Assembly (NCBI RefSeq): GCF_021044825.1
Contig: NZ_JAJNOC010000001.1
Location: forward strand, 620,001 to 684,000
DNA: 64,000 bases
Direction: 5' to 3'
From: Massilia phyllostachyos
Lineage (GTDB): Bacteria; Pseudomonadota; Gammaproteobacteria; Burkholderiales; Burkholderiaceae_D
The notes under the pieces were generated by a model. That model was not told the origin of the DNA, made no database searches, and saw only the letters and a list, made by a program, of their open reading frames with translations. Both the position numbers and the translations under genes were made by a program. How positions within the stretch are numbered: position 1 is the stretch's first letter; each line of letters starts with the position of its first letter. Below, in pieces: positions 29,251-39,620 of the stretch.

Positions 29251-29275
29251 GGCCTTGGCCGACAAGGCCTTTTTT
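29251..29275 (+). terminator. Plus-strand terminator inside cassette 3 right end
   Basis: GGCCTTG (29251-29257), GCCGA, CAAGGCC (29263-29269), then six T residues. A weaker relative (CTTG-GCCGG-CAAG then CTGTTTTT) lies at 28422-28442 in cassette 2. It would block plus-strand read-through coming through the cassette. Confidence 0.75.
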
Positions 29276-29288
29276 CGAGCACCCTGCA

Positions 29289-29359
29289 GTTCCGCAAAAG
29301 TGTCTAGGAAACGTTCGAAGCCTGAGGAAAACGGCGCGAAATTTTGATTTTTGCGGAAC
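29289..29359. repeat. Cassette 3 right-end inverted repeat
   Basis: GTTCCGCAAAA (29289-29299) pairs with TTTTTGCGGAAC (29348-29359). The outer end TAAGTGTTTGATTTTATTG is at 29371-29389. Confidence 0.8.
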
Positions 29360-29401
29360 GATTTTAAATCTAAGTGTTTGATTTTATTGAATTTCACAGC
29401 T

Positions 29402-29448
29402 GACTCATAATCCGTTGGTGCCCGGTTCGACTCCGGGGAGGCCTACCA
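29402..29448 (+). repeat. tRNA-Ile2 3'-half copy 4 (last)
   Basis: Exact 47-bp copy, but the left end after it has drifted (CAATTCAGTCAAGTATGTGG), and the hairpin terminator is lost. This is the most diverged unit and is farthest from the tRNA. Confidence 0.95.
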
Positions 29449-29541
29449 ATTCAGTCAAGTATGTGGAGTGCTTTAGCAAAGCCCCATGTCCGCAAAACGA
29501 AATTGCCTTCGAAGTAATTCGCTATTAACCCAAGCGGACCT

Positions 29542-29898
29542 TCATGTGTTTGGTTTGTGCTCACCAAATTTTGCGATCAGTGACCTACAGGCATCAGCAG
29601 CAACACTTGAAGCCCATTGTTCAGCCTCTTCGATCTCAGGCTGAAGGCGAGCCAAGGCGTCCCGGTCCCAATGCTCTTGAACCGCGCCAAGCGGCAAATC
29701 ATCGGTTTCCGACGCAATAGCAACGAAAGTCACGAAGTCAGCGTCGTCTGCAGCCATGCCAGTCTCATCGCATAAGGCAGCCAGTTGTCGTGAACCGATC
29801 AGAAAGCTCAGCTGTCCCTCGAGCATTGCCTGTGTTGTAGAGACGACCTGCCGGCATACGGACCGGACGTATTCCTCATGAGTAATGTGTTGAGACAC
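29542..29898 (-). CDS. Last-unit cargo: DUF2489-like protein
   Basis: A 118-aa acidic protein starting with GTG at 29898 (MSQHITHEEYVRSVCRQVV), with AGAAGGG upstream. ADFVTFVAIASETDDLPLGAVQEHWDRDALARLQPEIEEAE resembles a DUF2489-type small protein often carried by mobile genes, from memory. Function is unknown. It ends close to tRNA copy 4, like other cargo. However, no shared right end, promoter or further tRNA half lies between it and udk, so this unit seems truncated at 29899-29981. Confidence 0.7.
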   Translation of the reverse strand: MSQHITHEEYVRSVCRQVVSTTQAMLEGQLSFLIGSRQLAALCDETGMAADDADFVTFVAIASETDDLPLGAVQEHWDRDALARLQPEIEEAEQWASSVAADACRSLIAKFGEHKPNT

Positions 29899-29981
29899 CT
29901 CGTCACTGCCCTTCTTCTGGTCAGTCGCAAGACATTGAGAGAATATTTCGCGCCAAAAATTTGTTCTTGGCCGTACCCGGA

Positions 29982-30623
29982 TCAGGGACGCTTCAACTGG
30001 CCAATAATGCTCGCCACCTTGGTGGTGATGACATCGACCGCCGGCCCATTCGCGCCATGCGGCAGGATGACATCGGCGTGCCGCTTGGTCGGCTCGATGA
30101 ATTGCTTGTGCATCGGCCGCACCGTTTCCAGGTACTGGTTGACGATGCTTTCCGTCGTGCGGCCGCGCTCGGCGATATCGCGCTGCATGCGGCGGATGAA
30201 GCGCACGTCGGCGGCGGTGTCGACAAAAATCTTCAGCGACATCATGTTGCGCAGGTCGGCGTCGTACAGGGCGAACAGGCCCTCGATCACGATGACCGGG
30301 GCGGGCTTGACGGGAATGGTCTTGTTGGAGCGGTTGTCGATCGTGAAGTCGTATTCCGGCATGGCGATCGTTTGGCCATTGCGCAAGGCCTGGACGTGCT
30401 CCACCAGCAGCGGCCAGTCGAAGGCTTCCGGGTGGTCGTAGTTCTGCTTGCGGCGGACTTCGGGGGTGAGGTCGGATTGGTCGCGGTAGTAGTCGTCCTG
30501 CATCACGACCGAGACCATCTCGGTACCGAACGAGGCCAGTACCTGCTGGGTCACCGTTGACTTGCCACTGCCGCTTCCTCCAGCGACACCGATGACAAAC
30601 GGTTGGAAAGAAATCTGATTCAT
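29982..30623 (-). CDS. udk: Uridine kinase
   Basis: Pyrimidine salvage enzyme that phosphorylates uridine and cytidine. The 213-aa protein has the P-loop GGSGSGKST at residues 15-23, VMQDDYYRDQSDLTPEVRRKQNYDHPEAFDW for nucleoside binding, and IVIEGLFALYD. The lid region is FIRRMQRDIAERGRT. It marks the return to ordinary chromosomal sequence after the cassette array. Confidence 0.96.
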   Translation of the reverse strand: MNQISFQPFVIGVAGGSGSGKSTVTQQVLASFGTEMVSVVMQDDYYRDQSDLTPEVRRKQNYDHPEAFDWPLLVEHVQALRNGQTIAMPEYDFTIDNRSNKTIPVKPAPVIVIEGLFALYDADLRNMMSLKIFVDTAADVRFIRRMQRDIAERGRTTESIVNQYLETVRPMHKQFIEPTKRHADVILPHGANGPAVDVITTKVASIIGQLKRP

Positions 30624-30890
30624 CCCCGAATGATACCGGAGTGGCGGGCGGACCGACAGGGCCGCCTGATGTGGCGTGACGTGTTCGATACGGTGTCAAC
30701 GCCTGTTTCCATGCTGGATTGTCAAGGTTGCTCACCCGCTGCCCAACTGATCTGTAACGCGTACTCCGCACTTCAAATCGTCCAGTCAACACCGATACCG
30801 ATGAGCCGAACCCATCCACCCGGTGCGTCGATATCGCCGCGTTCCCGGTATAGTCGGTCATCGAATCATATTGACAGGGAAAGGCTGGAC

Positions 30891-31484
30891 ATGAAAAAAA
30901 TCTTCTGCTTGACTGCGATTGCACTCCTCAGCGCATGCTCGGACAAGGCGGCGCCACCCGCCGCGCCGAATGCGCCTGCCACGACCGTGGCTATTCCAGC
31001 ATCGCCGGCGAGCGAGGCGCCGGTGCAGGCAGTTCCCGCGGCAACCCCTGCGCCGGCGCCGAATGCGCTGAGCGCCCAGGGCATCGGGGCGGTCCGCTTC
31101 GGCATGACCCTGGCGGAAGCGGAGGCGGCGGCCGGCAAGGCGACCTTGCCCGAGCCCTTCGATCCGGTCTGCAGCATGGTGCGTTTCGCGTCCTTGCCCA
31201 AGCTGCGCTTCATGCTGGAAGAGAACGTCGTGAAGCGGGCGGATGCCGAGGCCGGTGTCGAGAATGCCGTGGGCGTGGCGGTCGGCGACACGCTGGCGCA
31301 GGTGCGCGACAAGCACCCGGAAGCGCAAGTCAGCACGCACAAGTACGACAAGAACGGCCACTACGTGACCTTCCCGACCGCCGACGGCAAGGCCGCCATC
31401 ATCCTGGAGGAATCCGGCGGCAAGGTGACCAAGGTGCGTGCCGGGTTGCAGCCGGCGGTGGCGTACGTCGAGACCTGCGGATAA
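30891..31484 (+). CDS. Putative lipoprotein
   Basis: A 197-aa protein with a lipoprotein signal (MKKIFCLTAIALLSACSDK, lipobox LSAC), followed by an Ala/Pro-rich linker of about 45 residues. The mature domain has VRFGMTLAEAEAAAG, a motif seen in several small periplasmic proteins, and ends VAYVETCG. The ATG at 30891 follows GGGAAAGG. The role is unknown. The 267-bp gap between it and udk holds no gene I can support. Confidence 0.8.
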   Translation: MKKIFCLTAIALLSACSDKAAPPAAPNAPATTVAIPASPASEAPVQAVPAATPAPAPNALSAQGIGAVRFGMTLAEAEAAAGKATLPEPFDPVCSMVRFASLPKLRFMLEENVVKRADAEAGVENAVGVAVGDTLAQVRDKHPEAQVSTHKYDKNGHYVTFPTADGKAAIILEESGGKVTKVRAGLQPAVAYVETCG

Positions 31485-31497
31485 TCCCGGTCCTGAC

Positions 31498-32394
31498 TCA
31501 GTCGCACAGTGCGATCGTTTTGCTGCGCTGGTCGATCATTACCGTGTAGCGTTGCAGGATGTGCGCGCCCACCAGCAGTTCCGGGAAGCGCTCCGATACG
31601 CGCACGTCGACGCCCGACAGGCTGGAAGAACCGAGCGTGACCGGTTGATCGAGGACGCCGCGTTTGGTGTCGATCCGTGTGTTGGTAAGCATTCCCTGAC
31701 CGGCATCCCGCAGGGAAGCGCGCGACACCTTGTCGAACATCGCCTGCGGCATCACCAGGCCGACGTTCGCACCCGTGTCGAGATTGCCCTCGAGCTTGTT
31801 CCCGCCGATGGACACGGGGACGCGAAATGCCCGTTCATACTTCAGCACGTTGCTGCCCGTTGCAGCGAGCGACAGGGCAGGACTGAAGGACAGGGTCCTG
31901 GCCGGATAGTCGAGGATCAGGAGGCCGTCCGCGAAGAAGTCGCGTCCCAGGATGCCGTGGAATGCCGCTTCGGGTTTCATGCGGCTGCCGTAGTCGCGCG
32001 TGATCACCTCTAACGCTCGCCGGGACAGTCCGCCCAGTTCCACGGAATCGAGTAATACCGTGTCGACCGTGGTGGATTGCACGCCATCCGAACTGGCGCT
32101 CGCGCCGTGGATCGGCAAGCCCAGCGCGGCCACCAGCGTCTTGTCCGCACGGCCGAGTCCGCTCGCTCCCGTATCGACGGCGAACCTGAACGGACCGCGG
32201 CCGTTGACGCGGACTTGCACGTAGATGCGGCCATCGACGACGTCGAAAGGAAGGCGCGCGGTGAAATTGCTGGCCGGCGCCCTGGGCAGCGCGCAGGTTT
32301 GCGATGCCGGCGCCGGCTGGGCCGCCACGGCCATGGATGTAATCAGGCAGAACAGGCAAAGGATTGTGGATAAAAAGCGTGCATAGGCGAACAT
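31498..32394 (-). CDS. Exported retropepsin-like aspartic protease
   Basis: A 298-aa protein with a signal peptide (MFAYARFLSTILCLFCLITSMAVAAQ). It has two Asp-Thr-Gly motifs, VDTGASG near residue 73 and LDTGANVG near residue 206. Each is followed later by a hydrophobic-Gly segment (FHGILGRDFF; LLVGAHILQRY). That is the layout of a two-lobed pepsin-like enzyme built of retropepsin-type halves in one chain. Substrate and processing partner are unknown. It is convergent with the lipoprotein gene. Confidence 0.8.
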   Translation of the reverse strand: MFAYARFLSTILCLFCLITSMAVAAQPAPASQTCALPRAPASNFTARLPFDVVDGRIYVQVRVNGRGPFRFAVDTGASGLGRADKTLVAALGLPIHGASASSDGVQSTTVDTVLLDSVELGGLSRRALEVITRDYGSRMKPEAAFHGILGRDFFADGLLILDYPARTLSFSPALSLAATGSNVLKYERAFRVPVSIGGNKLEGNLDTGANVGLVMPQAMFDKVSRASLRDAGQGMLTNTRIDTKRGVLDQPVTLGSSSLSGVDVRVSERFPELLVGAHILQRYTVMIDQRSKTIALCD

Positions 32395-32506
32395 GGCGTC
32401 TCCCTGGAAGAAAACGCAAGTGTCCTGGCAAGCCTCCGCACGCGCCTCGGCTTTCCGACGAAACCGTGCAGGGAGCGACGAAACGCCGCTCCCTCCGCAT
32501 ACCGGG

Positions 32507-34798
<2,292 letters not shown>

Positions 34799-34850
34799 TC
34801 AGTCAACAGCGCGTTCAGCCTAAGCCAAAGTGATCGACACGACAATCAAA

Positions 34851-35750
34851 TTAAATCAATGATGGCGATAAGTTTTCGCCAAGGGGAAATGCCCCACGGC
34901 GCAGCCAGCCGCGCGCGATGCGGAAGGTCCATTCGCGTTCCGCACGCACGTCCCGGGCCTGGTCGCCGACCTGCCAGTGCACCTCGGCCAGGCCCTGCAG
35001 CTGCAGGATGTCGCCGCTGCCGAAGTCGACCATCACCAGCGAGGCGCGCGGTTGCAGCAGCAGGTTGCCGAGCGTGTTGAAGTAGCGGTTGCCCCAGTAG
35101 TCGGGCACCGTCAGCACATTGCCGTCCAGGCGCAGGAAGCCGGCTTCGCCGCCGCGGTGCGAGATGTCGAGGCCGGCGCCATGCAGGGACGCGCCGCTCG
35201 AGGTGGCGACGAACATGGTGTCGCAGCGCGCGATCAGCGCGGCCGCGTCCGCGGGCAGTTCGGAGCCGAAGGTTTCTACCGGCTGCGCTTGCCGCGTGAC
35301 GGGACCGAGCTGGCGCACGTGGATGTACTTCGGGCAGTTGCCGAACGATTCGTTCACATCGACCAGCAGACCACCGTCGCCGGCTCGTGCGATGACGCCG
35401 TTGACCCGGTTGCGCCGGCGCGTGGCGAGGTCGATGCCGAGCATGCCGATGGCGGCGCCATCCGTCACCAGGGCAAGCGCCGGATCGTCCGCATCGGGCA
35501 AGGCGTCGATGCGCAGCCGGCCGGGGTCGGGAGAAGCCACGAAGCCCGGTGCGCCATGCACCAGCGTCGCCAGCGGCCAGTCGCTCGCGTCCGCCACCCC
35601 CACGCAGAGGAAACGGAGCAGGGGAAAGAACTGCCGGTGCTGTTCCGGCATCCGGCTGCGGATCGGCGCGCCGGGCGGGCCGCCGCCGGCGAGTTGCTGG
35701 GCGCGCAGTTCGCCGGCGTGGAAGGGTTCGGGAATGCGGTCGTCCATCAT
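34851..35750 (-). CDS. Pyridoxamine 5'-phosphate oxidase-family flavin-binding protein
   Basis: A 299-aa protein of the PNPOx-like split-barrel type. IARCDTMFVATSSGASLHGAGLDISHRGGEAGFLRL and TVPDYWGNRYFNTLGNLLLQPRASLVMVDF are typical of FMN-binding general-stress or 'flavin-nucleotide-binding' proteins. NESFGNCPKYIHVRQL lies between. The enzyme activity is not known. It starts 4 bp after the GST stop and is probably in the same operon. Confidence 0.82.
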   Translation of the reverse strand: MMDDRIPEPFHAGELRAQQLAGGGPPGAPIRSRMPEQHRQFFPLLRFLCVGVADASDWPLATLVHGAPGFVASPDPGRLRIDALPDADDPALALVTDGAAIGMLGIDLATRRRNRVNGVIARAGDGGLLVDVNESFGNCPKYIHVRQLGPVTRQAQPVETFGSELPADAAALIARCDTMFVATSSGASLHGAGLDISHRGGEAGFLRLDGNVLTVPDYWGNRYFNTLGNLLLQPRASLVMVDFGSGDILQLQGLAEVHWQVGDQARDVRAEREWTFRIARGWLRRGAFPLGENLSPSLI

Positions 35751-35754
35751 GGTG

Positions 35755-36360
35755 TCAGTCCTCGGGCATGGCGACGAAATGGGGCAGGGCCTGGATGCGC
35801 GCGATCCAGTCCAGCACGTTCGGATAGGGATCGAGCGCGATGCCGCCCTCCGGCGCGTGCGCGATGTAGGCGTAGCAGGCGAGGTCGGCCAGGGTCGGCG
35901 CGGCGCCGGCGAGGTAATCGTCCGGGGCGAGCGCCACATCCATGAAGCCCAGTACCTTGTCCGCCAAACGGTGCGTCAGTTCCGGCGGCACGCCGGTGTC
36001 GTAGAAACGGGCCGAGATCCGCGCGCTCGCCGGGCCGAAGGCAATTTCTCCGGCTGCCAGCGAAAGCCAGCGCTGGACCCGGGCGGCGCCCACGGCGTCC
36101 TCGGGCAGCCAGCCGCTGTCCGGAGCGTAACGTTTGGCCAGGTAGACCAGGATGGCGTTGCTGTCGGCCAGCACCAGGCCGCCATCCTGCAGCACCGGGA
36201 TCTGGCCGAGCGGATTCAGGCGCAGGAATTCGGCGCTCCGGCGCACCGCGGCCGAGGCATCGACGTGGCGGTAGGGCAGTTGCAGCAAGTGCAGGAACAA
36301 GGCCACGCGGTGGGTATGGCCGGAGAGCGCGGTGCCGTACAAGGTGAGGGTCGGGTTCAT
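35755..36360 (-). CDS. Glutathione S-transferase
   Basis: A 201-aa two-domain GST. The N-terminal thioredoxin-like domain has LYGTALSGHTHRVALFLHLL, FLRLNPLGQIPVLQDGGLVLADSNAILVYLAKRY, with the cis-Pro and the Ser of the DSNAI glutathione-binding motif. The C-terminal helical domain includes APTLADLACYAYIAHAPEG. It is divergent from the LysR gene at 36459, a common pair in which the regulator controls the GST. Confidence 0.9.
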   Translation of the reverse strand: MNPTLTLYGTALSGHTHRVALFLHLLQLPYRHVDASAAVRRSAEFLRLNPLGQIPVLQDGGLVLADSNAILVYLAKRYAPDSGWLPEDAVGAARVQRWLSLAAGEIAFGPASARISARFYDTGVPPELTHRLADKVLGFMDVALAPDDYLAGAAPTLADLACYAYIAHAPEGGIALDPYPNVLDWIARIQALPHFVAMPED

Positions 36361-36458
36361 GTCTGCGAAGAGTTGGTGGGAGGTGCTTCATCGTAGGTAC
36401 AAAAACACCATTGCGGAATGGGGCATAATGACAATTCATTCTTTCGAATTTCGCAACA

Positions 36459-37382
36459 ATGGACCGACTGGACGAACTGCAGGTATTCCTCGCCATCCTC
36501 GACACCGGCAGCATGGCGGCGGCCGCGCATAAACTGCGGCGCTCGGCGTCGAGCGTGACCCGCGTCCTCGCGACGCTCGAGGAGCGGGTCGGCGCGCGCC
36601 TGTTCGAGCGCAGCACGCGCCGGCTGACGGCGACCAGCGAGGGGCTGGGCCTGGCCGACGGGGCGCGCCGCCTGCTGGCCGACTACGACGCGGCGATCCA
36701 GGAACATGGTTCCAGCGCACCGCGCGGCCTGCTGCGGGTGACCGCGCCGATGGTGTTCGGACGCCGGCACATGGCGCCGGTCGTCACCCGCTTCCTGATG
36801 CGCTATCCGGAAATCCAGGTCGACCTGGTGCTGGCCGACCGCAATGTCGACCTGATCGACAATGGTATCGATGTGGCCCTGCGGATCGGGGCGCTGGACG
36901 ATTCCGGGCTGGTCGCGCGCCAGCTGGGGACGGTGCGCCGGGTGACGCTGGCCAGTCCCGCTTACCTGGAGCGGCGGGGCGAGCCGCGCAGGCCCGAGGA
37001 ACTGGCCGGGCACGAGCTGATCCTGGGAACGGCCGTGCACGGCCTGGCGGAATGGCGCTATCGGACGGGCGAGCGGGAGCAGGTGGTGCGCTTCACGCCG
37101 CGCTTGCAGATGAACGACGTCGAGGGCGTGCTGCATGCGGCGCGCGAAGGGTTCGGGATTGCGCGGGCCCTGTCTTACCAGGCAGCGCCGGACCTGGAGG
37201 CGGGCACGCTGAAGCAGATCCTGGGCGCGTACGAGCCGGACCCGATCCCTGTGCAGCTGGTGTTTCCGAGTGGGCGGCATATGGCGCCGCGCTTGCGTGC
37301 CTTTGTAGATTTTTCGCTGGAGCAATTCGCGCAATTGGCGCTGATCGGCCAGGGTGGACGGGCATTCGGGCCGACGGCCTGA
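36459..37382 (+). CDS. LysR-family transcriptional regulator
   Basis: A 307-aa LysR protein. The N-terminal winged HTH is MDRLDELQVFLAILDTGSMAAAAHKLRRSASSVTRVLATLEERVGARLFERSTRR, and the periplasmic-binding-like effector domain begins near residue 90. It is divergent from the GST-PNPOx pair across 98 bp, which should contain the shared operator. The effector is unknown. Confidence 0.92.
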   Translation: MDRLDELQVFLAILDTGSMAAAAHKLRRSASSVTRVLATLEERVGARLFERSTRRLTATSEGLGLADGARRLLADYDAAIQEHGSSAPRGLLRVTAPMVFGRRHMAPVVTRFLMRYPEIQVDLVLADRNVDLIDNGIDVALRIGALDDSGLVARQLGTVRRVTLASPAYLERRGEPRRPEELAGHELILGTAVHGLAEWRYRTGEREQVVRFTPRLQMNDVEGVLHAAREGFGIARALSYQAAPDLEAGTLKQILGAYEPDPIPVQLVFPSGRHMAPRLRAFVDFSLEQFAQLALIGQGGRAFGPTA

Positions 37383-37587
37383 CTGTCGAACGCGGCGCAG
37401 CCTGCCATCCTGCGAAGCGGCACACATCGCAGGCGTCCCATGGCGCTTCCTGCTGCAAACTGCCAAAATCCCCCTAGCTCATTCCCCGATACATTTGGTT
37501 TTGCTTTATAGTGCTTCCTCCAGTCAACGTCAGATAATCAAGGACATCTGATGTGATTTTTACCCAAGTAAACGAACCAAGGCAGCA

Positions 37588-37812
37588 ATGGACACCCTCG
37601 ATCAATTCGTCGAAAAATTCAAGAATGCCGTCGACTTCCAGGAAGAAGTCGAACTCAGCGGCGATACCAACCTGAAGGCCCTGGCGGAATGGGATTCATT
37701 GGCCGCCCTCGGCGTGATCATCATGTTCGACATGGAATACGGCAAGGCCATCACCGGCAAGGATCTGGTCCAGTGCCAGCTGGTCAGCGACGTCTACAAA
37801 CTCATCGGCTGA
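37588..37812 (+). CDS. Acyl carrier protein-like
   Basis: A 74-aa acidic four-helix protein. Ser37 in the EWDSLAAL motif is the expected phosphopantetheine site. It is not the housekeeping AcpP, which has the DSLDTVEL pattern. It starts the plus-strand island operon, 8 bp ahead of KAS III, and should present the acyl chain to it. The 205 bp before it hold a TATAGT -10-like box at 37507-37512 but no clear gene. Confidence 0.85.
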   Translation: MDTLDQFVEKFKNAVDFQEEVELSGDTNLKALAEWDSLAALGVIIMFDMEYGKAITGKDLVQCQLVSDVYKLIG

Positions 37813-37819
37813 GAACTCC

Positions 37820-38857
37820 ATGGCACAGGCGACCATCCATAACGTCCGCTACGCAGGCATGGCGACCTGCGTGCCCAGGCGCGTGCTGTCGAACGTCGAC
37901 GATTGCCCGCCGCAGATGCGTTCGGCGCGCGAACGCGTGGTGCGCAACATCGGCATCGAGACCCGCCGCATCTGCTCGGAATGGCAGTATTTCTCCGACC
38001 TGGCGTTCGACGCGACGGAGCGCCTGCTGGCCGAGCTGGAATGGGAGCGCGACGAGATCGACGCGCTGATCGTGGTGACCCAGTCGCCGGACTACCTGAT
38101 CCCGGCCACCGCGATCATCCTGCAGGAGCGGCTCAAGCTCAAGCAGACCACCATCGCCTTCGACATCAACCTGGGCTGCTCGGCCTATGCCTTCGGCCTG
38201 CACGTGCTGGGGTCGATGATCGCGTCCGGCGGCATCAGGAAGGGTCTGCTGCTGGTGGGCGACAAGTCGGCCTCGGTGATCGAGCCGCTGTTCTCGGACG
38301 CCGGCACCGCCACCGCGCTCGAGTACGATCCGGATGCGCCGCCGATGTATTTCGACCTGAACAGCGACGGCAGCGGCTACCAGGCGATCATGCTGCCGGC
38401 CGGCGGCCATCGCGAGCCTTTCGCGACCCAGCACATGATCCCGACCAAGGACGAGGACGGCATCTGGCGCTATCCCGGCGCGCTGATCCTGGATGGTCCC
38501 GCGGTGCTGAGCTTCTCGACCCAGCGCGTGCCGCCGGCGGTGAAGAACCTGCTCGAGTATGCCGGCTGCGGCATCGACGACATCGACTACTTCATCTTCC
38601 ACCAGGCCAACCGGATGATCAACGAGACCATCCGCAAGAAACTCGGACTGCCGGTGGAAAAGGTGCCGAGCACCTTGCAGGACTTCGGCAACACCAGCGG
38701 CGCGTCGCTGCCGGTGACGATGACGGCGCGCATCCGCGACGCGCTGCTGGCGAAGAAGAACCGGGTCCTGATGTCCGGCTTCGGCATCGGCCTGTCCTGG
38801 GGCAGCTGTATCGTCGACATCGAGAACGCGGTGTTCCCGGAGCTGGTCATATCGTGA
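37820..38857 (+). CDS. 3-oxoacyl-ACP synthase III-like protein
   Basis: A 345-aa ketosynthase of the FabH group, which joins an acyl-CoA starter to malonyl-ACP. The catalytic triad is visible as Cys120 (INLGCSAYAFGL), His in FIFHQANRMI and Asn in FGNTSGASLP. This sequence is not the housekeeping fabH neighbourhood (no plsX or fabD). With its own ACP and two reductases it probably makes a short 3-oxo or 3-hydroxy acyl group for a surface sugar. Its stop overlaps the GTG start of the next gene. Confidence 0.9.
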   Translation: MAQATIHNVRYAGMATCVPRRVLSNVDDCPPQMRSARERVVRNIGIETRRICSEWQYFSDLAFDATERLLAELEWERDEIDALIVVTQSPDYLIPATAIILQERLKLKQTTIAFDINLGCSAYAFGLHVLGSMIASGGIRKGLLLVGDKSASVIEPLFSDAGTATALEYDPDAPPMYFDLNSDGSGYQAIMLPAGGHREPFATQHMIPTKDEDGIWRYPGALILDGPAVLSFSTQRVPPAVKNLLEYAGCGIDDIDYFIFHQANRMINETIRKKLGLPVEKVPSTLQDFGNTSGASLPVTMTARIRDALLAKKNRVLMSGFGIGLSWGSCIVDIENAVFPELVIS

Positions 38858-39609
38858 GCGACGCGCCGTCGAACCCCTTCAGCCTCGAAGGGCGCCGGAT
38901 CCTGGTGACCGGCGCGTCGTCGGGCATCGGCGAGGCCAGCGCCCGCATGTGCGCCAATATGGGCGCGACGGTCGTCGCCTGCGGCCGCGACACCGCGCGT
39001 CTCGAGGCGGTCGTGGCCGGCCTGGCCGGCAGCGGCCACCAGATGGTCGCCGGCGACCTCACCGATCCTGCCGCGCGCCATGCGCTGGTCGATGCCGTGC
39101 CGGCGCTGGACGGCTGCGTGTTCAGCGCCGGCGTGGTCGCGCTGGCGCCGATGCGGATGGCGTCGCAGCGCCACCTCGACGCCCTGTTCGCGGTGAACTA
39201 CGACGCGCCGGTGCTGCTGACCCAGGCGCTGCTGGCCAAGCGCAAGCTGGCCCCTGGCGCCTCGCTGGTGTACCTGTCGGCGCTGGCCGAGCATACCGCG
39301 CCGTACGCCACCGGCGTGTATTCCGGCACCAAGGGCGCGCTCGAGTCGACCGTCCGCACCATCGCCTCCGAGGTCGCCAAGCAGGGCATGCGCGCCAACT
39401 GCGTCTCGCCCGGCTATGTCGCCACGCCCATGATGGATGGCCTGCAGAACGTCATGAACAGCGACAGCAAGATGGAGATGGCGGCGCTGGGCCCGATCGA
39501 GGCCGACGACGTCGCCGCCGGCATCGTGTACCTGCTGGCGCCGGCCAGCCGCTGGGTCTCGCGCGCCTCGCTGCCGATCGACGCCGGCCTGACCCTGCAC
39601 CATCGATAG
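38854..39609 (+). CDS. SDR-family oxidoreductase
   Basis: A 251-aa short-chain dehydrogenase with TGASSGIGEA (cofactor), the catalytic Ser in VYLSALAE and the YSGTK (Tyr-x3-Lys) motif. The GTG start at 38854 overlaps the KAS III stop (GTGA), a sign of coupled translation. A 3-oxoacyl-ACP reductase role would fit the neighbours. A sugar reductase is the alternative. Confidence 0.87.
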   Translation: MSDAPSNPFSLEGRRILVTGASSGIGEASARMCANMGATVVACGRDTARLEAVVAGLAGSGHQMVAGDLTDPAARHALVDAVPALDGCVFSAGVVALAPMRMASQRHLDALFAVNYDAPVLLTQALLAKRKLAPGASLVYLSALAEHTAPYATGVYSGTKGALESTVRTIASEVAKQGMRANCVSPGYVATPMMDGLQNVMNSDSKMEMAALGPIEADDVAAGIVYLLAPASRWVSRASLPIDAGLTLHHR

Positions 39610-39620
39610 ACGGATCGACC

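Noticed and set aside
27805..29448. The repeated tRNA halves as extra tRNA genes
   Set aside because: Each copy begins inside the anticodon stem and has no 5' acceptor, D arm or left half of the anticodon stem, so no cloverleaf can form.
27065..29981. The region as a decayed prophage or integrative island
   Set aside because: No phage structural, integrase, transfer or replication genes are visible. The regular unit structure with shared ends is better explained by cassettes.
37470..37500. A FliA (sigma-28) promoter before the ACP gene
   Set aside because: CCCGATA resembles the -10 of flagellar promoters, but the CAAA upstream has the wrong spacing, so the link to flagella is not supported by this.
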